Origin: CAWBJO01 sp963789175
GTDB lineage: Bacteria > Pseudomonadota > Alphaproteobacteria > Rhizobiales > Aestuariivirgaceae
Reading direction: 5' to 3'
DNA length: 64,000 nt
NCBI GenBank assembly: GCA_963789175.1
Contig: CAWBJO010000003.1
Coordinates: 124,001 to 188,000, forward strand
Every line of letters begins with the position of its first letter. Within the stretch, counting starts at the first letter, position 1. The notes under the pieces were generated by a model. That model made no database searches and was not told where the DNA came from. It saw nothing but the letters and a program-made list of their open reading frames with translations. Positions 9,001 through 16,628 of this stretch are shown one piece after another. The translations under genes and the position numbers were made by a program.

Positions 9001-10172
9001 TCCGCCGTCGCAAGCGCCGCCGTGAGCGCGTTGAGAAGGCGCCGGCCACGCACGGTCGCCCGAAGCTGCCGGCGCATCGGATCTACGGACACGAGGCCGT
9101 CACCCGCAAGGTCGGCGAGCGCGCGATTCGAGATGCTGCGGCCCGCCAGGCGCTCGTAGCGGTCGAGCGAAATCCCCTCCGACAGCCGCAGCCCCATGAG
9201 GAGTAGCTCGCTTGCCTCCTCCGGCGGCTCGAGGACCGTCATGTCGCGGCGACCGTGCCCGTGCCCGGCGACGAGCCCGCGCCAGGTTTCCGGATGGGCC
9301 TCGTTGACGATGGCCACGCGGCGGCCGTCGGCGCCCAGCAGCCGGCTGTGCGCACCGGGACCGGCACCGGCATATTCGCCGTAGCGCCAATAGACGAGAT
9401 TGTGCCGCGACTCGTGACCCGGCAGGGCGTGGTTGGAGACCTCGTACGCCGCGAGGCCGGCGGTGGCGGTCAGATCCTGCGTCACCTCGTAGAGCTCGGC
9501 GGATTCCGCTTCGCCGGGCGGCACGAGCAGGCCCCTGGCGTGAAGCTCCGCGAACGGCGTGCCGGGCTCGATGGTGAGCTGATAGAGCGACATATGCCCG
9601 CGCTGCTCGGCGAGCGCCTCGCCGAGCTCGGCGCGCCAGTCCGCGACGGTCTGGCCGGGACGGGCATAGATGAGATCGAGCGAGACGCGAGGGAAGACCG
9701 AAGCTGCGAGGCGGAAGGCGGCGAGCCCTTCGGATGCGGTGTGCTGCCGGCCCAACCGGCGCAGCGCATCGTCGCGCAGGGACTGCACCCCGACCGACAG
9801 CCGGTTGACTCCGGCCGTGCGATAGGCGCGGAAGTTGCCAGCTTCGGCACTGGTCGGATTGGCCTCGAGCGTCACCTCGGCATCGCCGGGAAGCCCCCAG
9901 CATCGGTCGACCGCGCCCAGCACGACCGCGACCGCAGCAGGCGGCATGAGCGAGGGCGTGCCGCCGCCGAAGAACACGGTGCCGACGCGCCGCGGGCGGC
10001 CGGAAAGCTCGGCGAGCGAGGAAAGTTCGCGCGCCAGCGAGGCGGCAAAGCCGATGCCGTCGACTTCGCCGTGGCGGACATGGGAGTTGAAATCGCAGTA
10101 GGGACATTTGGCGCGGCAGAAGGGCCAATGGACATAGACCGCGAGGTCGCCGACGGCTGAGCTGGCGTTCAT
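8997..10172 (-). CDS. hemW: HemW, radical-SAM heme chaperone family
   Basis: 391-residue radical SAM protein of the HemN-like HemW group, which binds heme and probably delivers it to apoproteins rather than acting as a coproporphyrinogen oxidase. The cluster motif is C-x3-C-x2-C (C19, C23, C26 in CRAKCPYC), followed by FFGGGTPS and the SVGVQSL segment. The start at 10172 overlaps the rdgB stop as ATGA, and rdgB-hemW pairing is common in alphaproteobacteria. It converges with the lipoprotein gene and shares four bases with it. Confidence 0.94.
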   Translation of the reverse strand: MNASSAVGDLAVYVHWPFCRAKCPYCDFNSHVRHGEVDGIGFAASLARELSSLAELSGRPRRVGTVFFGGGTPSLMPPAAVAVVLGAVDRCWGLPGDAEVTLEANPTSAEAGNFRAYRTAGVNRLSVGVQSLRDDALRRLGRQHTASEGLAAFRLAASVFPRVSLDLIYARPGQTVADWRAELGEALAEQRGHMSLYQLTIEPGTPFAELHARGLLVPPGEAESAELYEVTQDLTATAGLAAYEVSNHALPGHESRHNLVYWRYGEYAGAGPGAHSRLLGADGRRVAIVNEAHPETWRGLVAGHGHGRRDMTVLEPPEEASELLLMGLRLSEGISLDRYERLAGRSISNRALADLAGDGLVSVDPMRRQLRATVRGRRLLNALTAALATAD

Positions 10173-10756
10173 GTGCATGCCGTCAGGAATTTTCGAAAGG
10201 CGACGGCGCGGTGCGACATGGCATGCTTCGCCGCGGGCTCCATTTCCCCGAAGGTGACCGCATGACCGTCGGGCACGAAGACGGGATCGTATCCGAATCC
10301 CTTCTGGCCGCGCGGCGGCCAGACGAGCGTTCCCGCCACCGTGCCCTCGAAGTCCTTCGTCTCGGCACCGGGCACTGCGAAGGACAGCGCGCAGACGAAG
10401 GAGGCGCGGCGGGCTTCCGGATCCAGCGCGCCGGCAGCATGCAGCTTCTCCTCGACGAGCCGCATGGCCAGCGCGAAATCCTTGCGCGACCCCGCCCAGC
10501 GCGCCGAATAAATGCCAGGCGCGCCGCCCAGGGCATCGACCGCCAGGCCGGAATCGTCGGCGAGCGACGGAAGGCCGGAGGCGCGGGCGGCGGCCTCGGC
10601 CTTGAGCCGCGCGTTGGTGATGAAGGTCGTGCCGGTTTCCTCCGGCTCGGCCAGCCCGAGCTCCGCCGCGGACACCGCCTCGACGCCGAGCGGTTCGACG
10701 AGGCCGCGGATCTCGCGGAGCTTGCCGGGATTGTGGCTCGCGAGCACGAGCTTCAT
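10169..10756 (-). CDS. rdgB: XTP/dITP pyrophosphatase (RdgB/HAM1)
   Basis: Hydrolyses non-canonical purine triphosphates (ITP, dITP, XTP), keeping them out of DNA and RNA. The 195-residue protein carries family motifs ASHNPGKLREI, ADDSGLAVDAL, GIYSARWAG, KGFGYDPVF and MSHR. The start MKLVLASHN fits homologues. A GTG at 10774 would add six residues and give a GTGA overlap with the upstream VOC gene, and remains possible. It is the third gene of the coupled run rph-VOC-rdgB-hemW. Confidence 0.94.
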   Translation of the reverse strand: MKLVLASHNPGKLREIRGLVEPLGVEAVSAAELGLAEPEETGTTFITNARLKAEAAARASGLPSLADDSGLAVDALGGAPGIYSARWAGSRKDFALAMRLVEEKLHAAGALDPEARRASFVCALSFAVPGAETKDFEGTVAGTLVWPPRGQKGFGYDPVFVPDGHAVTFGEMEPAAKHAMSHRAVAFRKFLTACT

Positions 10757-10770
10757 GCCGGAAGCGAGCT

Positions 10771-11178
10771 TCACCGGTCGAGGCCCCAAATGCGCGGCTC
10801 GGCGATCTCGACGCTGTTGCCGGCCGGGTCGCGGAAATAAATGGAGCGTCCGCCGCGCGGCCAAGCGAAATCCGTCTCGATCGCCACTCCATGACGCTCG
10901 AGATGGTCGCGCCAGCGTTCGAGACCAAGAGCCGCGGCTCGAAAGCACACATGGCCCGGACCCGATGCGCCGTGCGGTGGCGGCACATCGCCGCCGCCCT
11001 GGGCCCGCGTCAGACGCGGATCGAACACCAGAAGCATCTGATCGCCGCAACGAAAGAAGAGATGGCGCTCCGGATCCGCCTGAACCACCTCCAGACCGAT
11101 GATGCGTTGGTAGAAATCGCGCATCTCCTGCAGCCGTTCGGCGTAGAGGACGGTCTCGAGTATGCCTTCGGCCTTCAT
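10771..11178 (-). CDS. VOC (glyoxalase/bleomycin-resistance) family protein
   Basis: 135-residue single-domain vicinal-oxygen-chelate protein. The fold is recognisable from ILETVLYAERLQEMRDFYQ, the central GPGHVCFRA (probable metal histidine) and the C-terminal YFRDPAGNSVEIAEP (probable metal glutamate). The usual first histidine at the end of strand 1 is not obvious (LYAERL), so metal binding may be incomplete. Substrate is unknown. Its start overlaps the rph stop (ATGA), so it is translationally coupled within an RNA and nucleotide housekeeping operon. Confidence 0.85.
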   Translation of the reverse strand: MKAEGILETVLYAERLQEMRDFYQRIIGLEVVQADPERHLFFRCGDQMLLVFDPRLTRAQGGGDVPPPHGASGPGHVCFRAAALGLERWRDHLERHGVAIETDFAWPRGGRSIYFRDPAGNSVEIAEPRIWGLDR

Positions 11179-11891
11179 CGCCCCACGGCCCGTTTTTGAA
11201 GCCCGATCAGCTCGCCTATGCCCTTGCGGGCAAGAGCCAGCAGGCTTGTAAACTCGACTTCGGTGAAGGGCTCCCCCTCGGCCGTTCCCTGAATCTCGAC
11301 GATCCCGCCCGAACCGGTGATCACGAAGTTCGCATCGGTCGCGGCCGCCGAGTCCTCGAGATAGTCGAGGTCGAGCACCGGCGAGCCGGACCATAGTCCG
11401 CACGATACCGCTGCGACGTGATCCTTGAGCGGGTCGCCGGCGAGCCGGCCGGCGGTGCGGGCCGCGGCCAGCGCGTCGTGGAGCGCGACCCAGGAGCCGG
11501 TTATCGCGGCGGTCCGGGTGCCGCCGTCGGCCTGGATGACGTCGCAATCGACGGTGACCTGGCGCTCGCCCAGAAGGGCAAGGTCGACGACCGAGCGCAG
11601 GCTGCGGCCGATCAGGCGCTGGATCTCCTGCGTGCGACCCGTTTGGCGGCCAGCGATCGCCTCGCGGCGCATGCGCTCGCCGGTGGCCCGTGGCAGCATT
11701 CCGTACTCGGCGGTGACCCAGCCGCGACCCTGCCCTTTGAGCCAGGGCGGCAGGCGCTCCTCCACCGTGGCGGTGCACAGGACGTGCGTGTCGCCGAAGC
11801 GCACCAGGCAGGAGCCCTCGGCGTGCTTGGAAATACCCCGTTCGAAGCTGACGCTGCGCAGCGTATCGACCGGCCTGCCGGATGGCCGCAT
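11175..11891 (-). CDS. rph: Ribonuclease PH
   Basis: Phosphate-dependent 3' exoribonuclease that trims tRNA precursors and takes part in rRNA turnover. 238 residues, the canonical length, starting MRPSGRPVDTLRSV. Core motifs include GWVTAEYGMLPRAT (about 63-76), RRSV-like LIGRSLRSVVDL, and CDVIQADGGTRTAAITG. The start at 11891 is supported by GGAGGG six bases upstream. That Shine-Dalgarno lies in the arm of an 8-bp hairpin (11896-11920). First gene of the leftward run, divergent from hrcA. Confidence 0.96.
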   Translation of the reverse strand: MRPSGRPVDTLRSVSFERGISKHAEGSCLVRFGDTHVLCTATVEERLPPWLKGQGRGWVTAEYGMLPRATGERMRREAIAGRQTGRTQEIQRLIGRSLRSVVDLALLGERQVTVDCDVIQADGGTRTAAITGSWVALHDALAAARTAGRLAGDPLKDHVAAVSCGLWSGSPVLDLDYLEDSAAATDANFVITGSGGIVEIQGTAEGEPFTEVEFTSLLALARKGIGELIGLQKRAVGR

Positions 11892-11895
11892 GGTT

Positions 11896-11920
11896 AACCC
11901 TCCATCTTGAAGGGAGGGTT
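11896..11920 (-). promoter_or_regulatory. Hairpin enclosing the rph ribosome-binding site
   Basis: An 8-bp inverted repeat, AACCCTCC at 11896-11903 and GGAGGGTT at 11913-11920, is separated by 9 bases. In the rph message the downstream arm is GGAGGGUU, which holds the Shine-Dalgarno GGAGGG (11903-11898) six bases before the AUG. Folding would hide it. The 9-base spacer also recalls HrcA's CIRCE operator, but the arm sequence does not match CIRCE. Confidence 0.5.
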
Positions 11921-11961
11921 CTAGCCGCAGCCCGGCGCACAGGCAATCGCAGCAGGGCTTC

Positions 11962-11990
11962 ATTGACGTGGAGAGGGGGGGTTCCTAAGT
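11962..11990 (+). promoter_or_regulatory. Candidate RpoH (sigma-32) promoter for hrcA-grpE
   Basis: ATTG at 11962-11965, an 18-base spacer, then CCTAAGT at 11984-11990 followed by TCG. Against the alphaproteobacterial RpoH pattern CTTG-N17/18-CYTATNTnnG there is one mismatch in each element. The spacing is identical to the stronger dnaK promoter. It sits 27 bases before the hrcA GTG. Confidence 0.45.
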
Positions 11991-12016
11991 TCGTGGCAGG
12001 GGGCGAGTAGGACCAA

Positions 12017-13090
12017 GTGAACAAGATTGCCGAAGAGCGCATGACAGGGATCGCGGCGCTGGACCAGCGGTCCCGGGAGATTTTCGCCAGGCTGGTCGAC
12101 ACGTTCCTGCAGACGGGGGAACCCGTGGGCTCGCGGACCATCTCGCGTGTACTGCCGAGTACGTTGTCGCCGGCCTCGGTGCGCAACGTCATGGCCGATC
12201 TCGAGGACGCCGGCCTCATCTACTCACCGCATACGAGCGCCGGACGGGTGCCGACCGAGCTCGGCCTGAGGTTCTTCGTCGACGCGCTTCTCGAGATCAA
12301 TCCCCTGGCGCTTGAGGAGAAAGCAAAGATCGAGGCCCATGTCGCGCAATCGAACCGGCCGCGGACGATCGAGGAGATCCTCACCGAGACCACCAACATC
12401 CTGTCGGGACTGTCGCACTGCGCCGGCGTCGTGCTGGCGCCGAAGAGCAATGCGCGATTGCGGCAGATCGAGTTCGTGGGTCTCGGCAACGGCAAGGCGC
12501 TCGTGGTGCTGGTCAGCGACGACGGGGCGGTCGAGAACCGCACGATCGAAATCCCGGCCGGGCTGCCGGCCTCGACGCTGACGCGCGCCTCGAACTTTCT
12601 CAATGCCCGCGCTCAGGGCAAGACGTTGATCGAGGTGCAGAGGCTCGTGCGCGACGAGATGACCGATCTCGCCCGCGAGCTCGACGCGCTCACCGCGAAG
12701 GTCGTCGAGGCGGGCATCGCGACATGGTCGGCGAGCGGGCTCGAGGAGAAGTCGCTCATCGTGCGCGGGCGCGCCAACCTCATCGAGGACAAATCGACGC
12801 TCGAGGACCTCGAACGGGTGCGGCGCCTGTTCGACGACCTCGAGACGAAGAAGGACTTCGTCGAGCTCCTCGGCGCGGCCGAGAAGGGCGAAGGGGTCCG
12901 CATCTTCATCGGGTCGGAGAACAAGCTCTTCTCGCTTTCCGGCTCGTCGCTCATCGTCGCTCCCTACCACGACGGCGACGAGAGGATCGTCGGGGTGCTC
13001 GGCGTGATCGGCCCGACGCGAATCAACTACGCCCGCATCATCCCGATGGTCGACTACACGGCGCGGGTCGTCGGCCGCATCCTCACTTGA
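12017..13090 (+). CDS. hrcA: Heat-inducible transcription repressor HrcA
   Basis: 357-residue repressor that binds CIRCE operators, classically upstream of groESL, and is released when GroEL is titrated by misfolded proteins. The N-terminal winged helix contains LDQRSREIFARLVD, GEPVGSRTIS and SASVRNVMADLEDAGLI-like sequence (SPASVRNVMADLEDAGLI). The C-terminus has the family hallmark GPTRINYARIIPMVDYTA. A GTG start at 12017 with AGGA upstream was preferred; an ATG at 12041 is the alternative. No CIRCE was seen in this window, so its targets lie elsewhere. It is 51 bases upstream of grpE. Confidence 0.95.
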   Translation: MNKIAEERMTGIAALDQRSREIFARLVDTFLQTGEPVGSRTISRVLPSTLSPASVRNVMADLEDAGLIYSPHTSAGRVPTELGLRFFVDALLEINPLALEEKAKIEAHVAQSNRPRTIEEILTETTNILSGLSHCAGVVLAPKSNARLRQIEFVGLGNGKALVVLVSDDGAVENRTIEIPAGLPASTLTRASNFLNARAQGKTLIEVQRLVRDEMTDLARELDALTAKVVEAGIATWSASGLEEKSLIVRGRANLIEDKSTLEDLERVRRLFDDLETKKDFVELLGAAEKGEGVRIFIGSENKLFSLSGSSLIVAPYHDGDERIVGVLGVIGPTRINYARIIPMVDYTARVVGRILT

Positions 13091-13141
13091 TTTTTTCACC
13101 GTAAGCCCCGATATCGGGCGCGAGAGCCCAAAACCAGACCC

Positions 13142-13759
13142 ATGACCGAACCGAAGCCGATGGAAGACCCCGCTTTCCCGGACGCCCGAGAGCCGGAAAC
13201 GGACGCGTTGTCCGAGGTCGCGGGATTGGCAGAGCCGGCGAAGGAGGACGATCCGTTGACGCTTGCCCTGCAGGCCATCGACGAGCTGCGCAACGAGAAC
13301 GCGGAGCTCAAGGACCGCGTGCTGCGCGGCATGGCCGACGTCGATAACATCCGCAAGCGCGGCGAACGGGAGAAGGCCGAGGCGACGCTCTATGCCGCGA
13401 CCAACTTCGCGCGCGACCTCCTCCCCGTAGTCGACACCTTCAAGCGCGCGCTCGCCGCCATGCCAGCCGACCAGCGCGACGCGGCCGATGAATCGACGAG
13501 GAACCTGCTTGCCGGCATCGAATTGACGGAGCGCGAGCTCCTCAACGTGTTCGAGCGGCACGGCATCCGAAAGATCGAGCCACTCGGCGAGAAGTTCGAC
13601 CCCAACCTGCACCAGGCCATCTTCGAAGTCCCCACAGCAGCGCAGCCGCCGGGAACGGTGGCGGAAGTCGTGCAGAGCGGCTTTGCGATCGGCAACCGCT
13701 GCCTGAGGCCCGCCATGGTCGGCGTCGCGAAGGCACCCCCGGGCGACGGCTCGAACTAG
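13142..13759 (+). CDS. grpE: Nucleotide exchange factor GrpE
   Basis: Releases ADP from DnaK and so resets the Hsp70 cycle. The 205-residue protein has an acidic N-terminal tail, a long helix (DELRNENAELKDRVLRGMAD) and the family core DVDNIRKRGEREK ... ARDLLPVVDTFKRAL, ending in the beta domain with LGEKFDPNLHQAIFEVP and RPAMVGVAK. It follows hrcA in the same direction, probably as one heat-shock unit. Its TAG stop is shared as CTAG with the convergent alkB. Confidence 0.96.
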   Translation: MTEPKPMEDPAFPDAREPETDALSEVAGLAEPAKEDDPLTLALQAIDELRNENAELKDRVLRGMADVDNIRKRGEREKAEATLYAATNFARDLLPVVDTFKRALAAMPADQRDAADESTRNLLAGIELTERELLNVFERHGIRKIEPLGEKFDPNLHQAIFEVPTAAQPPGTVAEVVQSGFAIGNRCLRPAMVGVAKAPPGDGSN

Positions 13760-14376
13760 GCCCTTTCATCCTTCGGCCCCGGCGTCACGCGCCGCAGAGT
13801 GAGATTGATCCGGCCGGGCTCGGCAAGGAGGGTGGAGGTTCCCGCCTTGATGCGGTCGACCCCATGATAGGCGAGCCGGCTCGCGCCGCCCATGACCAGG
13901 ACGTCGCCGGATGCAAGGTCGAACGAGGCCGTCGGATCGGTGCGGGCGGTGCCGCCGATGCGAAACACCGCCGTGTCGCCGAGCGAGACGGAGAGGACGG
14001 GGGCGGCGAAATCCTCCTCGTCGGCATCGCGATGCAAGCCCATCCGGGCGCCCGGTCGATAGACGTTGACGAGGCAGGCTTCGGGCGGATGAGGGTAGGC
14101 GGCAAGCCGGCTCCAAAGCTCGAGGAGGGTCTCGGGGATGGGCGGCCAGGGACGGCCCGTCACGGGATGGGACGCCTGATAGCGATACCCCGTCCGGTCG
14201 GAGACCCAGCCAAGCGGCCCGAAATTGGTCATCCGGACGCTGAAGGGGCGGCCCGTCCGCGGCATCACGGGGGTGAAGAGCGGCGCCTCGGCAACGGCCT
14301 CCAGGACGGTGTCGCGCAACCGCTCCTGGCGGGGGCGGTCGAAATGGGAGGCAAAACGACGGAAGCCGGGCATCAT
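13756..14376 (-). CDS. alkB: AlkB-type alpha-ketoglutarate dioxygenase
   Basis: Fe(II)/2-oxoglutarate dioxygenase that reverses N-alkyl damage on DNA or RNA bases. 206 residues. Iron ligands are H115 and D117 (LHRDADE) and H171 (AYHGVDRI); the 2-oxoglutarate arginine is probably R189 in GRINLTLRR. The NVYRPGARMGLH segment is diagnostic of AlkB. It lies alone between grpE and dnaK in the opposite direction. No Ada-type box was recognised upstream, so damage induction is not shown. Confidence 0.92.
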   Translation of the reverse strand: MMPGFRRFASHFDRPRQERLRDTVLEAVAEAPLFTPVMPRTGRPFSVRMTNFGPLGWVSDRTGYRYQASHPVTGRPWPPIPETLLELWSRLAAYPHPPEACLVNVYRPGARMGLHRDADEEDFAAPVLSVSLGDTAVFRIGGTARTDPTASFDLASGDVLVMGGASRLAYHGVDRIKAGTSTLLAEPGRINLTLRRVTPGPKDERA

Positions 14377-14431
14377 GATGTTGCAGGCTTGCAGCAGACC
14401 GAAGCGGGATCAAGAATCCGGATCACGGCAA

Positions 14432-14460
14432 CTTGATGGGCCACAGGCTCCATCTTATAT
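14432..14460 (+). promoter_or_regulatory. RpoH (sigma-32) promoter for dnaK
   Basis: CTTG at 14432-14435, 18 bases, CTTATAT at 14454-14460 and a G at 14463 match the alphaproteobacterial RpoH pattern CTTG-N18-CYTATNTnnG completely. Transcription would begin near 14467, giving a leader of about 130 bases before the dnaK ATG. The leader can form a 7-bp hairpin (14472-14478 with 14495-14501). Confidence 0.75.
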
Positions 14461-14598
14461 AGGGAACGGACCGCCCGGACCGGGGAATCAACCGCCGGGC
14501 GAATTTTAACCCAGTGGAGGTCACCACCTGCGGCTTCGCGGGACGAGGGGTGCCTTTTGTGGGCCCTTCAGGCGGACCTGCCAACAGGAGATATGCGC

Positions 14599-16521
14599 AT
14601 GTCTAGAGTCATCGGCATCGACCTCGGGACGACGAATTCATGCGTCGCCGTGATGGAGGGCAAAACGCCCCGGGTCATCGAGAATGCGGAAGGGGCACGC
14701 ACGACACCGTCGATCGTGGCCTTCAACACCGACGGCGAACAGCTGGTCGGACAGCCTGCCAAGCGGCAGGGGGTGACCAATCCCGAGAACACGTTCTTCG
14801 CCATCAAGCGCCTGATCGGACGGCGCTACGACGACCCGATGGTGGAAAAGGACAAGAAGCTCGTCCCCTACAAGATCATCAAGGCCGACAACGGCGACGC
14901 CTGGGTCGAGGGCCGCGGCCAGAAGTACGCCCCCTCGCAGATCTCCGCCTTCGTGCTCATGAAGATGAAGGAGACGGCGGAACGGCACCTGGGCGAGAAA
15001 GTCGACCAGGCCGTCATCACGGTCCCGGCCTATTTCAACGACAGCCAGCGGCAGGCGACGAAGGACGCCGGCAAGATCGCCGGACTCGACGTGCTGCGCA
15101 TCATCAACGAGCCGACGGCGGCGGCGCTCGCCTACGGCCTCGACAAGAAGCATGCCGGCACGATCGCGGTCTACGACCTCGGCGGCGGCACGTTCGACAT
15201 CTCCATCCTGGAGATCGGCGACGGCGTGTTCGAGGTGAAATCCACCAACGGCGACACGTTCCTCGGCGGTGAAGACTTCGACATGCGGATCGTCGACTAC
15301 CTCGCCGACGAATTCAAGAAGGACCAGGGCATCGATCTCAGGAACGACAAGCTCGCCTTGCAGCGCCTGAAGGAGGCGGCCGAGAAGGCGAAGATCGAGC
15401 TCTCCTCCTCGACTCAGACGGAGATCAACCTGCCGTTCATCACGGCGGATTCGTCGGGGCCGAAGCACCTGACCATGAAGCTGACGCGGGCGAAGCTCGA
15501 GTCGCTGGTCGACGACCTCGTCCAGAAGACCGTCGCCCCGTGCCGCTCGGCGCTCAAGGACGCGGGGCTGTCGGCAGCCCAGATCGACGAGGTCGTCCTG
15601 GTCGGCGGCATGACCCGCATGCCGAGGGTCATCGAAACGGTGAAGCAGTTCTTCGGCAAGGAACCGCACAAGGGCGTCAACCCCGACGAGGTAGTCGCCA
15701 TCGGCGCGGCTATCCAGGCGGGCGTGCTCAAGGGAGACGTCAAGGACGTCCTGCTCCTCGACGTCACGCCGCTGTCGCTCGGCATCGAGACGCTGGGCGG
15801 CGTGTTCACGCGCCTGATCGACCGCAACACGACGATCCCGACCAAGAAGAGTCAGGTGTTCTCGACGGCCGACGACAGCCAGACCGCCGTGACGATCCGG
15901 GTGTTCCAGGGCGAGCGTGAAATGGCACAGCACAACAAGCTGCTCGGCCAGTTCGACCTGATGGGCATTCCCCCCGCTCCGCGCGGCGTGCCGCAGGTGG
16001 AGGTGACCTTCGACATCGACGCCAACGGCATCGTGAACGTTTCGGCGAAAGACAAGGCCACCAGCAAGGAGCAGCAGATCCGCATCCAGGCCTCCGGCGG
16101 GCTGTCCGAGTCCGAGATCGACAAAATGGTCAAGGACGCCGAGACGCATGCTTCCGAGGACAAGCAGCGCAAGGAGCTCGTCGAGGCGCGCAACCACGCC
16201 GAGTCGCTCATGCACTCGACGCAGAAGTCGGTCACCGAGCTCGGCGACAAGGTATCGGCCGCCGACCGCTCGGCGGTGGAGACGGCGATCGCCGACCTGA
16301 AGTCGGTCATGGAAACGGAAGACGTCGAGTCGATCCGGTCCAAGACGAACGGACTGGCGCAGGTGGCAATGAAACTCGGCGAAGCGCTCTACAAGAATGC
16401 CGGCGGCGGAGACGCCCCTCCGGACGGCGAGCAGCAGACCGGCGGCACCGCCGGCAGCGACGAAAACGTGGTCGATGCCGACTTCGAGGAAGTGCGCGAC
16501 GACGAGAAGAAAGCATCGTAG
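14599..16521 (+). CDS. dnaK: Chaperone Hsp70, DnaK
   Basis: ATP-driven chaperone of the cytoplasm working with DnaJ and GrpE. 640 residues, the standard length. The nucleotide-binding domain (about 1-380) shows GIDLGTTNSCVAVMEG, VYDLGGGTFDISILE and VLVGGMTRMPRV; the substrate domain follows, and the C-terminus ends with an EEVRDDEKK-type tail. The ATG at 14599 has AGGAG eight bases upstream; an ATG six bases earlier would be too close. It is driven by the RpoH-like promoter at 14432-14460 and followed by dnaJ after 107 bases. Confidence 0.98.
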   Translation: MSRVIGIDLGTTNSCVAVMEGKTPRVIENAEGARTTPSIVAFNTDGEQLVGQPAKRQGVTNPENTFFAIKRLIGRRYDDPMVEKDKKLVPYKIIKADNGDAWVEGRGQKYAPSQISAFVLMKMKETAERHLGEKVDQAVITVPAYFNDSQRQATKDAGKIAGLDVLRIINEPTAAALAYGLDKKHAGTIAVYDLGGGTFDISILEIGDGVFEVKSTNGDTFLGGEDFDMRIVDYLADEFKKDQGIDLRNDKLALQRLKEAAEKAKIELSSSTQTEINLPFITADSSGPKHLTMKLTRAKLESLVDDLVQKTVAPCRSALKDAGLSAAQIDEVVLVGGMTRMPRVIETVKQFFGKEPHKGVNPDEVVAIGAAIQAGVLKGDVKDVLLLDVTPLSLGIETLGGVFTRLIDRNTTIPTKKSQVFSTADDSQTAVTIRVFQGEREMAQHNKLLGQFDLMGIPPAPRGVPQVEVTFDIDANGIVNVSAKDKATSKEQQIRIQASGGLSESEIDKMVKDAETHASEDKQRKELVEARNHAESLMHSTQKSVTELGDKVSAADRSAVETAIADLKSVMETEDVESIRSKTNGLAQVAMKLGEALYKNAGGGDAPPDGEQQTGGTAGSDENVVDADFEEVRDDEKKAS

Positions 16522-16537
16522 TTCGAGCCCTCGCTTT

Positions 16538-16560
16538 GGGCCGCCCCTCGCGGGCGGCCC
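16538..16560 (+). terminator. Stem-loop between dnaK and dnaJ
   Basis: GGGCCGCC (16538-16545) and GGCGGCCC (16553-16560) form a perfect 8-bp stem with a 7-base loop, 17 bases after the dnaK stop. No T tract follows, so it is not a complete intrinsic terminator. It may attenuate read-through or stabilise the dnaK 3' end, giving more DnaK than DnaJ. Confidence 0.45.
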
Positions 16561-16628
16561 ATGGCTTCTCCCGGGGGCATGGGGAAGCACATGTCTGACG
16601 GCCATTTCATTCGAGAGTCCGGGCCCTG

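Noticed and set aside
11894..11921. CIRCE operator for HrcA next to hrcA
   Set aside because: The 9-base spacer fits but the arms (AACCCTCC/GGAGGGTT) do not match TTAGCACTC/GAGTGCTAA. It is better explained as a hairpin over the rph ribosome-binding site.
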